Shown: positions 17,409-26,165 of the stretch, piece by piece | How the letters are laid out: each line of letters starts with the position of its first letter | Position numbering within the stretch: the first letter of the stretch is position 1 | NCBI RefSeq assembly: GCF_036946125.1 | Contig: NZ_JAQIJT010000002.1 | Coordinates: 1,424,001 to 1,488,000, forward strand | Direction of reading: 5' to 3' | Length of the DNA stretch: 64,000 bases | From: Sphingomonas adhaesiva | GTDB lineage: Bacteria > Pseudomonadota > Alphaproteobacteria > Sphingomonadales > Sphingomonadaceae | Notes under the pieces: model-generated | What the model was told of the DNA's origin: nothing | Databases searched by the model: none | Seen by the model: only the letters and a program-made list of their open reading frames with translations | Translations under genes and position numbers: made by a program

Positions 17409-18194
17409 CTACCCCTCGCGCCCCGGACGGCGGCTGAGGCCGATGTCGAGGTGCCCGCCCGCGTCGAGCAGCAGCACCTCGCCCGTCATCACGCGGCTGG
17501 CGGGGTCGAGCAGCATCTCGATCGGCCCGGCGATATCGTCCGGCCCCGCCGCCATCGCCATCGGCGTCGCGCCTGCGATCTTCGCATTCAGCTTTGCAAA
17601 ACCCTCTTCGCCGAGGCGCTTTTCGAACCAGCCGGTGCCGACATAGCCCGGCGCCACCGCGTTGATGCGGATGGCGGGCGCCAGCACGCGCGCCAGGCTC
17701 TTGGTCATTGTGATGAGCGCACCCTTGGAGGCGGCATAGGCGACCGACGACCCGATCCCGAACACGCCCGCCACGCTGGCGACGTTCACCACCGCGCCCA
17801 TGTCGCTGCGGCGCAGATGCGGCGCACAGGCGCGCACCATCTGGAAGGGCGCGATCGTGTTCAGGCGATAGATGTGGACGAAATCCTCCGCCTCCAGCGC
17901 CTCCAGGTCCTCGTGCGCGGCGAATTTGGTGCGGCCCGCATTGTTCACCAGAAAGTCGATCCGGCCGAACGCGTCCACCGCCGCCTGCGCCAGCGCGCGG
18001 CATTGCGAATCCTCGGCGATGTCCGCCTGCACCGCGATCGCGCCGCCGCCGACCTCCGCCGCCAGCGCCTCCGCATCGTCGCGGCTGGACGCGTAGTTGA
18101 TGACGCAGCGCACCCCGCGCGCCGCCAGCCGCCGCACCACCGCCGCGCCGATCCCGGTGCCGCCGCCCGTGACGATCGCTACGCCGTCCTTCAT
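17409..18194 (-). CDS. SDR family oxidoreductase
   Basis: A 261-aa SDR with GGGTGIG, NNAG and YAASKGA in the expected places and a C-terminal MTGEVLLLDAGG. The ATG at 18194 has GGGAGAG upstream; longer starts run into the divergent promoter. It converges with the MFS gene and is divergent from the acyl-CoA ligase, and the gap to the ligase holds the shared motif. It is probably a dehydrogenase for a hydroxyacyl-CoA or alcohol of the same pathway; the substrate is not known. Confidence 0.87.
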   Translation of the reverse strand: MKDGVAIVTGGGTGIGAAVVRRLAARGVRCVINYASSRDDAEALAAEVGGGAIAVQADIAEDSQCRALAQAAVDAFGRIDFLVNNAGRTKFAAHEDLEALEAEDFVHIYRLNTIAPFQMVRACAPHLRRSDMGAVVNVASVAGVFGIGSSVAYAASKGALITMTKSLARVLAPAIRINAVAPGYVGTGWFEKRLGEEGFAKLNAKIAGATPMAMAAGPDDIAGPIEMLLDPASRVMTGEVLLLDAGGHLDIGLSRRPGREG

Positions 18195-18220
18195 CGTCCG
18201 CTCTCCCGATTTCACGTTTT

Positions 18221-18254
18221 CGAAGATCGCGTATGGCATTCGCGATCCGCTTCG
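18221..18254. promoter_or_regulatory. candidate operator, shared motif copy 3, in an inverted repeat
   Basis: CGAA-GATC-GCGTATGGC at 18221-18237 matches the copies at 6638 and 16079. It is also the left arm of a larger inverted repeat: GATCGCG/CGCGATC (18225-18231, 18241-18247) and outer CGAAG/CTTCG. It sits 27 bp upstream of the SDR start and close to the ligase start at 18271, so a bound protein could block both promoters. Confidence 0.55.
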
Positions 18255-18270
18255 CCTAGCCGTAGCCGCC

Positions 18271-19806
18271 ATGACCACGACGACGTCACCGCACCCCAGC
18301 GACCCGTTCGGCACGCTGCCCGACCTCATCCGCGCGCATGCGGGGCGCGATCCGCGCGCACTGGCGGTGGCGGATGACGAGGTGCGGGTCGATTACGGCA
18401 CGCTGAACCGCCTGATGGACCGCGTCGCAGCGGCGTTGCAGCGCGACGGAACGCGGCAAGGGCAGGCGGTGGCGTCGGTATCCTACCCCTGCGTGGCACA
18501 GGCGGTGACGTTTCTGGGCACGTTGCGCGCGGGATCGGTCGCCGCGCCGATCCAGCCGTCGGCCACCCCGGCGCAGATCGCGGGGATGATCGCGGACAGC
18601 GGCGCCGACATCGTCTTCCTGGATGCCGCCAATGCCGAGGCGCTGCGCGGGCAGGACATCGCCGCGCGCGTCATCATGCTGGAGGAGCTGGAGGCCTGGC
18701 TTGCCCCGGAGGACGCCACCCCCGCCCCGGTCGACATCGCGCCCGAGGACGGCTTCAACATCATCTATTCCTCCGGCACCACCGGCGTGCCCAAGGGGAT
18801 CGTGCAGAGCCATGCGATGCGCTGGCAGCATCTGTCGCGCAATGCCGCCGCCGGGTTCGACACCGCCGTCACCCTGCTGGCGACGCCGCTCTATTCGAAC
18901 ACCACATTGGTCAGCTTCCTGCCCACGCTCGCCTGGGGCGGGGCGGTGGTGCTGATGAAGAAATTCGACGCGCGCCGCTATCTGGAGCTCGCCGAGAGGT
19001 ACCGCGCCACCCACACCATGCTGGTCCCGGTACAATATCAGCGGATCATGGCGCTTCCCGATTTCGACCGCTTCGACCTGTCGGCGTTCCGCTTCAAGAC
19101 CTGCACCTCCGCCCCGTTCAAGCCCGCGCTGAAGGCCGACGTGGTCGCGCGCTGGCCGGGGCTGCTGCTCGAATATTACGGCATGACCGAAGGCGGCGGC
19201 AGCTGCGCGCTCAATGCCACGGAATTCCCCGACAAGCTCCACACCGTCGGCCGTCCCCTGCCCGACCATGACATCCGCCTGATCGACGACGACGGCCACG
19301 AGGTGGCGCCCGGCGAGACCGGCGAGATCGTCGGGCGATCGGCGGCGATGATGAACGGCTATCACGGCCGCGCGCAGGCGACCGCGGACGCCACCTGGTA
19401 TTCGCCCGCGGGCGAGCGCTTCATCCGCCACGGCGACGTCGGCCGCTTCGATGCGGACGGCTTCCTGATCCTGATGGATCGCAAGAAGGACATGATTATC
19501 TCCGGCGGGTTCAACATCTACCCGTCCGATCTGGAGGCGGTGCTGGCGCAGCACGCGGACGTCGCCGATTGCACCGTCGTGGGCGTCGCCAGCGAGGAAT
19601 GGGGCGAGACGCCGGTCGGCTTCTACGTCCCGCGCGCCGGTGCCACCGCCGACGCGGAGGCGATCCGCGCGGAGACGAACGCGAAACTGGGCAAGACGCA
19701 GCGCCTGTCCGCGCTGTACCTCGCCGAGGAGCTGCCGCGCAGCGCGATCGGCAAGGTATTGAAGCGGGAATTGCGCGACCGGCTTGCAGCCGGGGAATTT
19801 GCGTAA
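18271..19806 (+). CDS. AMP-dependent acyl-CoA synthetase/ligase
   Basis: A 511-aa class I adenylate-forming enzyme that activates a carboxylic acid with ATP and CoA. The phosphate-binding loop is IIYSSGTTGVPKG, followed by YYGMTEGGG, GDVGRFDADGF and the hinge region DRKKDMIISGGFNIYPSDLE. The catalytic lysine is in SAIGKVLKREL at the C-terminus. The start at 18271 (MTTTT) is the first ATG outside the divergent SDR gene. The substrate range (fatty, aromatic or other acid) cannot be told. It is the obvious entry step for the dehydrogenases in this region. Confidence 0.9.
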   Translation: MTTTTSPHPSDPFGTLPDLIRAHAGRDPRALAVADDEVRVDYGTLNRLMDRVAAALQRDGTRQGQAVASVSYPCVAQAVTFLGTLRAGSVAAPIQPSATPAQIAGMIADSGADIVFLDAANAEALRGQDIAARVIMLEELEAWLAPEDATPAPVDIAPEDGFNIIYSSGTTGVPKGIVQSHAMRWQHLSRNAAAGFDTAVTLLATPLYSNTTLVSFLPTLAWGGAVVLMKKFDARRYLELAERYRATHTMLVPVQYQRIMALPDFDRFDLSAFRFKTCTSAPFKPALKADVVARWPGLLLEYYGMTEGGGSCALNATEFPDKLHTVGRPLPDHDIRLIDDDGHEVAPGETGEIVGRSAAMMNGYHGRAQATADATWYSPAGERFIRHGDVGRFDADGFLILMDRKKDMIISGGFNIYPSDLEAVLAQHADVADCTVVGVASEEWGETPVGFYVPRAGATADAEAIRAETNAKLGKTQRLSALYLAEELPRSAIGKVLKRELRDRLAAGEFA

Positions 19807-19809
19807 TTC

Positions 19810-19898
19810 CTCGCCCCCCCCGGACTTGATCCGGGGTCCCGCTCACTGTTCTCCCGCGCGATTCTAAGCGGGACCCCGGCTCAGGGCCGGGGTGACGA
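19810..19898. repeat. inverted palindromic repeat pair (CCGGGGTCCCGC family)
   Basis: CGGACTTGATCCGGGGTCCC (19821-19840) is followed by its inverted relative GCGGGACCCCGGCTCAGGGC (19868-19887), which ends in CGGGGTGACGA. A degenerate copy lies at 21613 and single units near 21284 and 62675. It fills the gap between the ligase and the thioesterase-like gene. Confidence 0.7.
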
Positions 19899-19918
19899 TG
19901 ACTATCAAAGGGGCCAAG

Positions 19919-20704
19919 ATGACATCCAGCCTGAAGGACATACTCGACGGACTGACGCCGAACGACGGCGGCGAATGGTCCGGCCATATCCCCGACGACT
20001 GGCTGCAGGGGCGCACCTCCTACGGCGGGCTGTCTGCCGCGATCGCGCTCCATGCCGCCATGCACTCGGAGCCCGACCTGCCGCCGCTGCGCTCCGCCCA
20101 GGTCAGCTTCGTCGGACCGCTCGCCGGCCCGGTGACGGTACGGACCGAGCGGCTGCGGCGCGGCAAGAACGCCGCCTTCATCCACGCCGACGTCATCGGC
20201 GAGAACGGGCTGGGCACGCGCGCCACGTTCGTCTTCATGCGCGCGATCGACAGCGAGATCGACCGCGAGGACACACCCGCCCCCGACTTCGCGAAGCCCG
20301 GTCCGGACGACAAGACCTTCCTCGGCAACCCGCACGTCGCCTTCACGCAGCGGTTCGAATTCCTCGACCGGCGCGAGGGGCCGAACCTGAAACCGGCCGA
20401 GTGGCTGCGCTGGACCCGCCTCAACGAGCGCGACGGGCTGGACCCGATGGTCGAGCTGGTCGCGGTCGCCGATTGCCTGCCGCCTGCCGCGCTGCGCATC
20501 CTGGGGCGCAACGTGCCGATGAGTTCGCTGACGTGGATCCTCAACGTCCTCGGGCCGCAGCCCACGACGACGGACGGCTGGTGGCTGCTCCGCTCCGACG
20601 CGGACTATGCGCGCGCGGGCAGCTCGTCGCAGGTGATGGGGGTGTGGAACGCCGATGGCGTGAAGGTCGCCGAGCAGATGCAGTCGGTCGCGATCTTCGG
20701 CTGA
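19919..20704 (+). CDS. thioesterase-like (double hotdog) family protein
   Basis: A 261-aa protein that I assign to the acyl-CoA thioesterase/TesB-like superfamily from its length and pattern: an N-terminal GRTSYGGLSAAIALHAA resembling the hotdog helix, and a second repeat with ILNVLGPQP. It would hydrolyse an acyl-CoA to the free acid and CoA. The start at 19919 has AAAGGGG upstream; an earlier ATG lies inside the repeat element. It probably shares the pathway of the ligase 112 bp upstream. The specific substrate is unknown. Confidence 0.72.
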   Translation: MTSSLKDILDGLTPNDGGEWSGHIPDDWLQGRTSYGGLSAAIALHAAMHSEPDLPPLRSAQVSFVGPLAGPVTVRTERLRRGKNAAFIHADVIGENGLGTRATFVFMRAIDSEIDREDTPAPDFAKPGPDDKTFLGNPHVAFTQRFEFLDRREGPNLKPAEWLRWTRLNERDGLDPMVELVAVADCLPPAALRILGRNVPMSSLTWILNVLGPQPTTTDGWWLLRSDADYARAGSSSQVMGVWNADGVKVAEQMQSVAIFG

Positions 20705-20820
20705 TACGTTTCGCGACAATTGCGCGCGCGGGCCGACACACGTCCGCGACAGGCGGTCCCTAGATGGCGGGTCATGCGGCGGGAACGCCCCGCCGCCCCC
20801 ACCACGAAGGACCGTCGCCC

Positions 20821-21273
20821 ATGAAGACCCCGATCATCCTCGCCTCGCTCGCCGCCACCTTGCTGTCGGGCGCGGCGGCCGCGCAGACCCCGCCCCCGTC
20901 ACGTGACGACGCCGATCGCGTCGTCACGCGACAGGACGCCGCGGCGCAGGCCGACCGCCGCTTCGCCGCGATGGACACCAACCGCGACGGCAAGATCTCG
21001 CCCGACGAGCGCCGCGCCTTCCACGAGGCGCGCCGTGCCGAGCGTGAGGCGAAGCGCGGGGCCCACCGCGGCGGCAAGGATCGCGAGTGGACGCAGGCGC
21101 AGTTCCGCGAGCGGGCGCTGAAGCGCTTCGACCGGATCGACACCAACCACGACGGTCGCATCGACCCGCAGGAGCGCGAGGCCGCGCGGATGCTGATGCG
21201 CGCGCGCCGGGTCGGCCATAACGGCGACCGCCCGATGGCGCCGGTGCCCCCCGCCGCGGACGCGAATCGGTAA
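20821..21273 (+). CDS. periplasmic EF-hand protein
   Basis: A 150-aa secreted protein. Residues 1-21 form a signal peptide ending AAAAQ. Two EF-hand loops are visible, DTNRDGKISPDE and DTNHDGRIDPQE, each with the D-x-N-x-D-G-x-I spacing of a calcium site. The linker is rich in Arg, Lys and Glu. Small EF-hand proteins of this kind are common in sphingomonads, and their role is not settled. The start was chosen because it begins the signal peptide; the upstream extension lacks one. Confidence 0.85.
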   Translation: MKTPIILASLAATLLSGAAAAQTPPPSRDDADRVVTRQDAAAQADRRFAAMDTNRDGKISPDERRAFHEARRAEREAKRGAHRGGKDREWTQAQFRERALKRFDRIDTNHDGRIDPQEREAARMLMRARRVGHNGDRPMAPVPPAADANR

Positions 21274-21407
21274 GGCGCCCCTCGTCACCCCGGCCTTGTT
21301 CGAGACCTCTATGAAACCCGGTTCCTCGTTCCCCGGCGGAGGCCGGGGCGCAGCTGGGGGACGGTGGTAACGAACGGAGAAGCCACGCCAACTGGACCCC
21401 GGCCTTC
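21274..21407. repeat. intergenic stretch with a single degenerate repeat unit
   Basis: From about 21284 the sequence CGTCACCCCGGCCTTG is half of the CCGGGGTCCCGC-family repeat, and CCCCGGCGGAGGCCGGGG (about 21332-21349) is a strong palindrome. No convincing gene is present. It begins a 450-bp cluster of three different repeats that ends at the response regulator gene. Confidence 0.5.
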
Positions 21408-21565
21408 GCGGGACCTTTGCAAAAGGCTACACCGTGCTCCTGCGAAGGCAGGAGCCAGGAGTTGCAGGTCCCATAAGGCGTTGCTCTGCCTGGCCCTGGG
21501 CTCCTGCCTGCGCAGGAGCACGGCGTGGGCTGGGTGCCGTTGCACCTGTTTTGCAAAGGTCCCGC
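21408..21565. repeat. 158-bp nested palindromic repeat, copy B
   Basis: The best-preserved copy. Its termini, GCGGGACCTTTGCAAA (21408-21423) and TTTGCAAAGGTCCCGC (21550-21565), are perfect 16-bp inverted repeats. Inside, GTGCTCCTGCGAAGGCAGGAG is opposed to CTCCTGCCTGCGCAGGAGCA around a centre with CATAAGGCGTTG. Short ORFs across it are by-products of the repeat. Confidence 0.88.
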
Positions 21566-21612
21566 CTTCGCCGGGAAACGGCGAAATTATCGGGCGATCC
21601 ACGACTTTCGCA

Positions 21613-21680
21613 GAGGACTCGACTTGTTCCGGGGTCCCGCTACCGTCGCAGCAAAGCGGGATCCCGGCGCAGGGTCGACA
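21613..21680. repeat. degenerate inverted repeat pair (CCGGGGTCCCGC family)
   Basis: TTCCGGGGTCCCGCT (21627-21641) faces AAGCGGGATCCCGGCGCAGG (about 21654-21673), a weaker version of the pair at 19810. It lies 43 bp upstream of the response regulator gene and may overlap its promoter. Confidence 0.55.
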
Positions 21681-21722
21681 TGCCGCTAGCGCGCCCCCGC
21701 CCCTTCACCACAGGTCGAAGCT

Positions 21723-22463
21723 ATGCCAAGCCCCGACGATATGGGCGATATTCCGCATCTCCTGCTGGTCGACGACGAACGCTCGATCCGCGAACCGCTC
21801 GCCGCCTATCTCACGCGGCAGGGCTTCCGCGTGACGCAGGCCGCCGATGCCGAGTCGGCGCGTACCCGGATGGCGGCCTATGCCATCGACCTCGTCGTGC
21901 TCGACATCATGATGCCGGGCGAGGACGGCCTGTCGCTGTGCCGCCACATCCGCGCGCATGGCGACACGCCCGTCATCCTGCTCACCGCCCGGGCGGAGGA
22001 GACCGATCGCATCGTCGGGCTGGAAATGGGCGCGGACGATTATGTCGTGAAGCCCTTCTCCCCGCGCGAGCTGTCGGCGCGGATCAAGACCGTGCTCCGC
22101 CGCGTCGCCGGCCCCGGCGGGGTGCGTCAGCACGCACCGGAGGCAAGCGCCTACGCCTTCGCCGGCTGGGTGCTGAAGACCGGCGAACGCGCGCTGGTCG
22201 ACCGCGAGGGCGTGTCCGTCGCGCTGTCGACCGGCGAATACAATCTGCTGCTCGCGCTGGTGCAGCGCCCGCGACAGGTGCTGACCCGCGACCAGTTGCT
22301 CGACCTGACGCAGGGGCGCGAGGCCGCGGCCTTCGACCGCGCGATCGACAATCAGGTCAGCCGCCTTCGCCGCAAGATCGAGGCCGATCCCAAGGCGCCC
22401 GAGATCATCAAGACCGTGTGGGGCGGCGGCTACGCCTTCTCCACCGACGTCACCCGGCTGTGA
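21723..22463 (+). CDS. OmpR-family response regulator
   Basis: A 246-aa two-component regulator. The receiver domain (about residues 12-125) has the acidic pair in LLLVDDE, the phosphorylated aspartate in VVLDIMMPGEDG, and the KPFSPREL lysine. The C-terminal winged helix (about 150-240) ends VKTVWGGGY-like (IKTVWGGGYAF). An alternative start is the ATG at 21741; neither has a clear Shine-Dalgarno sequence. The kinase gene follows at once, so they form a pair. The signal is unknown; the kinase has a periplasmic loop rich in arginine. Confidence 0.9.
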   Translation: MPSPDDMGDIPHLLLVDDERSIREPLAAYLTRQGFRVTQAADAESARTRMAAYAIDLVVLDIMMPGEDGLSLCRHIRAHGDTPVILLTARAEETDRIVGLEMGADDYVVKPFSPRELSARIKTVLRRVAGPGGVRQHAPEASAYAFAGWVLKTGERALVDREGVSVALSTGEYNLLLALVQRPRQVLTRDQLLDLTQGREAAAFDRAIDNQVSRLRRKIEADPKAPEIIKTVWGGGYAFSTDVTRL

Positions 22464-22465
22464 GG

Positions 22466-23788
22466 ATGCCGCGGCCATGGCCGCGCAGCCTGGCCGGTCA
22501 GATGGCGTTGCTGGTCGCGCTGGCGCTGTTCGCGGCGCAGGCGATCAATCTCGCGCTGATCCTGCGCGACCGCGCCGCCTTTCGTCTGGCGCAGGCGACG
22601 CGCCCGGCCGCGGTGCGGATCGCCGATTCGCTCGATCGCGAGACCGCCGGACGACCGCTGCGGCCCGATCGCGGCCGCGTGCGTGCGATGGCGACCAGTC
22701 CGATCACGCCCGCCATGCAATCGCGCGACGATCTCGCCGCGGAACTCGTCACCCAACTGGCCGAGCAGAACGTACCGCAGCGCCGCGTCCAGGTGTCGAT
22801 CGCCCGCATCGAGCAGCTCCGCCCCCATTTCTCCCGTGCGCGCACGCACGCGCACGGCGAAGTGATCGTCATCGCGGTGCAGCAGCCCGCGGGCCGCTGG
22901 CTCGTGATGACCGCGCCGTGGTCGCGCGGCGATGCGCGACTGTTCTGGCGTCTGCTGGCGCAAACGCTGATCCTCTACGTCGTCGTGCTGCTTCCCGTAC
23001 TGTGGGTCGCGCGCCGCATCTCGCGCCCGTTGCGCGAACTGGCCACCGCCGCGCGCGACTATACGCCGGGTAGCAGCGCCGAACCGCTTCCCCTCCACGG
23101 TCCCCCCGACGTGCAGGACGTCACCGCCGCGTTCAACGCGCTGCGCCTGCGCGTCGGCGCGATGCTCGACGAAAAGGACCGGATGCTCGGCGCGATCGGC
23201 CACGACCTGCGCACGCCGCTTGCCGCCCTGCGCGTCCGCATCGAGTCGGTCGAGGACGAGCAGGACCGCGCGCGGATGGCCGACACGATCGGCGAGATGA
23301 ACCGCACGCTCGACGACATCCTCTCGCTCGCGCGGTTGGGCCGCCCCAGTGAACCGGCGACCGAGGTCGACGTCGTCGCGCTGGTCGATGCGGTGGTGGA
23401 GGATTTCCGCGACCTTGGCGCGGACGTCCGCTTCGACGACGACGCGCGTGTCACGATGCGCCTGCGTCCGTCGCTGACCCGTCGCGCGGTCCGCAACCTC
23501 ATCGAAAATGCGGTGAAATACGGCGGCACCGCCGAGGTCCGGATCGTTCCCCAACCCGCCGCGGTCGCGATCACCGTCGCCGATCACGGCCCCGGCATCC
23601 CGGCCGAGCGGCTGGAGGACGTCTTCGACCCGTTCACGCGGCTGGAAAGCTCGCGCAACCGCGACACCGGCGGGATCGGGCTGGGCCTCGCGCTCGCCCG
23701 CGCGATCGTGCGAGAGGCACGCGGCGACATCACGCTGGCGAACCGCGCGGAGGGCGGGCTGGAGGCGCGGATCCTCCTGCCGCGCTGA
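22466..23788 (+). CDS. sensor histidine kinase
   Basis: A 440-aa membrane kinase. Helix 1 is at about residues 10-30; a periplasmic segment of about 110 residues and a second helix near 155-175 (LILYVVVLLPVLWV) follow. A HAMP region starts at RRISRPLREL. The H-box is GHDLRTPLAALR, the N-box LIENAVKYG, and the G-boxes DHGPGIP and GGIGLGLALA. It begins 2 nt after the response regulator's stop; a GTG at 22460 is an alternative overlapping start. It probably phosphorylates that regulator. EnvZ/PfeS-like layout; no ligand can be named. Confidence 0.9.
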   Translation: MPRPWPRSLAGQMALLVALALFAAQAINLALILRDRAAFRLAQATRPAAVRIADSLDRETAGRPLRPDRGRVRAMATSPITPAMQSRDDLAAELVTQLAEQNVPQRRVQVSIARIEQLRPHFSRARTHAHGEVIVIAVQQPAGRWLVMTAPWSRGDARLFWRLLAQTLILYVVVLLPVLWVARRISRPLRELATAARDYTPGSSAEPLPLHGPPDVQDVTAAFNALRLRVGAMLDEKDRMLGAIGHDLRTPLAALRVRIESVEDEQDRARMADTIGEMNRTLDDILSLARLGRPSEPATEVDVVALVDAVVEDFRDLGADVRFDDDARVTMRLRPSLTRRAVRNLIENAVKYGGTAEVRIVPQPAAVAITVADHGPGIPAERLEDVFDPFTRLESSRNRDTGGIGLGLALARAIVREARGDITLANRAEGGLEARILLPR

Positions 23789-23854
23789 CGCGACCGGGTC
23801 GCTCCGGGCGCCGACTGCGCGTGGAGGGCAGGAAGCGTGCACCGTCGATCGGCG

Positions 23855-24325
23855 CTACCAGTCGGCCGACCTCGCCCGCTCGCCCCGCCACTCGGCGATC
23901 CTCCGCCTGGTCGCCGCGGAAGTCGTCCCGGGCAGGGCGTCCAGCGCTACGAACCGCGCCTCGATGATCTCGCGCCCATCAGGCGTCGGCCGGTCGGCGG
24001 TCCGGGCCGAGAACAGATGGACCGTATCGCGCCGTCCCTCGGCGCGGGCGCGATAGGTGGCGATCGGAGTCGGGTCCGTGATCGCGCAGTCCAGTTCCTC
24101 CCGGATCTCGCGCACCGCCGCGGCCGCGGGCGATTCGCGCCGCGCCACCCCGCCACCCGGAAGCATGAACAGGTCGCTGCGCCCGTAGCCGTGACGCACC
24201 AGCAGCACCCGCCCGTCCGGATCGAATAGCAGCACCTTCACGCCGCGCGTCTTCCAGCGCAGCAGCGCCATCGCGCGGCGGCGCACCGGGTAGAGCAGCG
24301 ACAGGATCGACCGGACGAGCGTCAT
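23855..24325 (-). CDS. Nudix hydrolase
   Basis: A 156-aa protein with a complete Nudix box, GGGVARRESPAAAAVREIREEL, in which the G-x5-E-x7-REIREEL spacing is exact. It hydrolyses a nucleoside diphosphate linked to another group. The N-terminal 28 residues are basic and partly hydrophobic, and the core begins at GVKVLLFD. It converges with the histidine kinase gene and is divergent from dcd. The substrate cannot be read from the sequence. Confidence 0.85.
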   Translation of the reverse strand: MTLVRSILSLLYPVRRRAMALLRWKTRGVKVLLFDPDGRVLLVRHGYGRSDLFMLPGGGVARRESPAAAAVREIREELDCAITDPTPIATYRARAEGRRDTVHLFSARTADRPTPDGREIIEARFVALDALPGTTSAATRRRIAEWRGERARSADW

Positions 24326-24399
24326 GGCGGGCGATCCTATCGCTTGCGTCGCCGCGCGTCGCGGGCGAAAGCGACCGCTCAGTCCCAGAGGGTGTTGCC

Positions 24400-24954
24400 A
24401 TGTCGATTCTGTCCGATCGCTGGATCCGCGACCGCGCGCGCGCCGACGGGATGATCGAACCCTTCGTCGAGGCGCAGCGGCGCGACGGCTGCATCAGCTA
24501 CGGCCTGTCCAGCTACGGCTATGACGCGCGCGTGGCCGACGAGTTCAAGATCTTCACCAATGTCGACAATGCATTGGTCGACCCGAAGGACTTCGCCGCC
24601 AACAGCTTCGTCGACCGCAAGACCGACGTCTGCATCATCCCGCCCAACAGCTTCGCGCTGGCGCGGACGGTCGAATATTTCCGCGTGCCGCGTGACGTGC
24701 TGGTGATCTGCCTCGGAAAATCGACCTATGCGCGCTGCGGCATCATCGTGAACGTCACCCCGCTCGAACCCGGTTGGGAGGGGCACGTGACGCTCGAATT
24801 CTCGAACACCACGCCGCTTCCCGCCAAGATCTACGCGAACGAAGGCGCCTGCCAGTTCCTGTTCCTGCAAGGGAACGAGCCGTGCGAGATCAGCTATTCC
24901 GATCGCGCGGGGAAATACATGGGCCAGCGCGGCGTCACCCTGCCGCGGCTCTGA
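24400..24954 (+). CDS. dcd: dCTP deaminase
   Basis: A 184-aa enzyme that deaminates dCTP to dUTP, feeding thymidylate synthesis. It has the family core GKSTYARCGIIVNVTPLEPG with the catalytic Glu in the following HVTLEFSN, plus the GYDARV and C-terminal YMGQRGVTLPR segments. The length matches the family (about 185-193). The Shine-Dalgarno sequence is GAGGG. It forms a homotrimer in other bacteria. No neighbour is functionally linked. Confidence 0.95.
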   Translation: MSILSDRWIRDRARADGMIEPFVEAQRRDGCISYGLSSYGYDARVADEFKIFTNVDNALVDPKDFAANSFVDRKTDVCIIPPNSFALARTVEYFRVPRDVLVICLGKSTYARCGIIVNVTPLEPGWEGHVTLEFSNTTPLPAKIYANEGACQFLFLQGNEPCEISYSDRAGKYMGQRGVTLPRL

Positions 24955-25720
24955 CGCCGCGCGGGATCGTCGCGGATAAAGCGTCAGGCAGACGGCGTCC
25001 GACGACGACGCACGGGAGCCGCTGGGTCTTTCCCCGGCGGGTGGGAGCGCGCTCAGGCCACGCGCGCGTCGCCATTCGCCCGGCTCAGGGCAGATGCGGT
25101 CGTCGTGGCTTCGACAAAAGCCGCCTGGCCTGTCGTCGCACCCGACCTTCGGCGAATCTTGCGCTGTCGAGAGCACGAACCGCGGGTCGGAGCCGCCCCG
25201 GCCGGCGCGCATCACTGTACGCCAGGGCTTGAGCTCGATCCGTTTCCGGGGGGTTGTGACACCGGCTGCGTGGTTCCTGTCGCCATGCATCCGACATTTC
25301 ATCGCCGTACCCGATCACTGCGACGTAACGATACCGTCGCGGGCGCGCCCGGCGAGGAACTAGCTCAGGACGAGCGCTTCGGCTGCCCTCAGGACGTTGA
25401 TCTGAACGAAATTCAGCCCGAACGGCCTGCAAACGACAGTTCCGCGCGCTTCCGGCGCTCACCTCCCGGGAATACGGCGCACGCCCGGCTATGCGAAACC
25501 AGCGCTTTCTGCCCGTCATTTTCTGATGGTCGGCCCTGTCCGGTAGCGATCCGTTCGCCGCTGCCTCGACGACGACGGCGTGCCTCCGCTTCCGGACGAC
25601 GCATCCGACATTCGCCGACCGTCACATTCCCGCGCCGTTGCGAGCACGCCCGCCCAGGGGTCGCGCACCCACCAGCTGGTACTAACCGGAAAACCCGATC
25701 GACCACCGGCATCTGGCTGA
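24955..25720. other. about 770-bp stretch without a recognisable gene
   Basis: Several ORFs of 80-145 codons overlap here on both strands. None has a credible product, a good ribosome site or a domain, and they shadow one another. CTCAGGACG occurs twice 25 bp apart (about 25364 and 25389), hinting at small repeats. It may be decayed coding DNA. I see no tRNA or other RNA gene. Confidence 0.4.
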
Positions 25721-25758
25721 ACATCGAGGCAACCCCGCCACAGGCGTTGCCTCGATGT
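25721..25758 (-). terminator. hairpin downstream of the TPR gene
   Basis: CATCGAGGCAAC (25722-25733) and GTTGCCTCGATG (25746-25757) are perfect 12-bp arms, and A/T at 25721/25758 extends them to 13. It lies 8 bp beyond the stop of the leftward TPR gene. No T-run follows. Confidence 0.55.
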
Positions 25759-25766
25759 CACATCCG

Positions 25767-26114
25767 TCAGCGCGCGGCGATGGCCGACGTCAGCCGCATG
25801 ATGCCCCGTTCCGCTACCGCGTGGGACGACGCGACATTGCCATCGGGCAGGTCCAGCGCGACCGCATCGCGCGCCAGCACCTCGCCGTACAGCGCCCGGG
25901 CTTCCGCGATCCGGCCCGTCCGCGCGAACACCGCTGCCTGATTGAGCATCAGTTCCGGCCGATGGGGATAGATGGCGCGCTCCTGCGCGAGCGTGGCCTG
26001 TGCCTGCGACAGATTGCCCGCGGCGATTGCCTGATAGCCGGTCCGATCCTTTGCCAGCGCCGGCACCGCCACGACGGCGGCCGCTGCCATGGCCGCTCCG
26101 ATCATCATCCGCAT
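25767..26114 (-). CDS. small periplasmic TPR-like protein
   Basis: A 115-aa protein with a signal peptide (residues 1-21, ending ALA). The remainder looks like two tetratricopeptide helices pairs: YQAIAAGNLSQAQATLAQE and NQAAVFARTGRIAEARALY. TPRs mediate protein contacts, so this may be a small periplasmic scaffold. A palindrome in its upstream region and a terminator-like hairpin after its stop suggest a single-gene unit. Its function is not known. Confidence 0.75.
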   Translation of the reverse strand: MRMMIGAAMAAAAVVAVPALAKDRTGYQAIAAGNLSQAQATLAQERAIYPHRPELMLNQAAVFARTGRIAEARALYGEVLARDAVALDLPDGNVASSHAVAERGIMRLTSAIAAR

Positions 26115-26165
26115 CCCAACCTCCTTGCGCTTCGACCTCCGCCCAACGCTTCGGTTACGCTTTTA

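Noticed and set aside
21408..21565. Short coding genes over the repeat
   Set aside because: The ORFs arise from the palindrome itself and recur at other copies in different frames.
25085..25519. 144-aa ORF on the - strand
   Set aside because: Arg-rich, no Shine-Dalgarno sequence, overlapped by equally long ORFs on the other strand.
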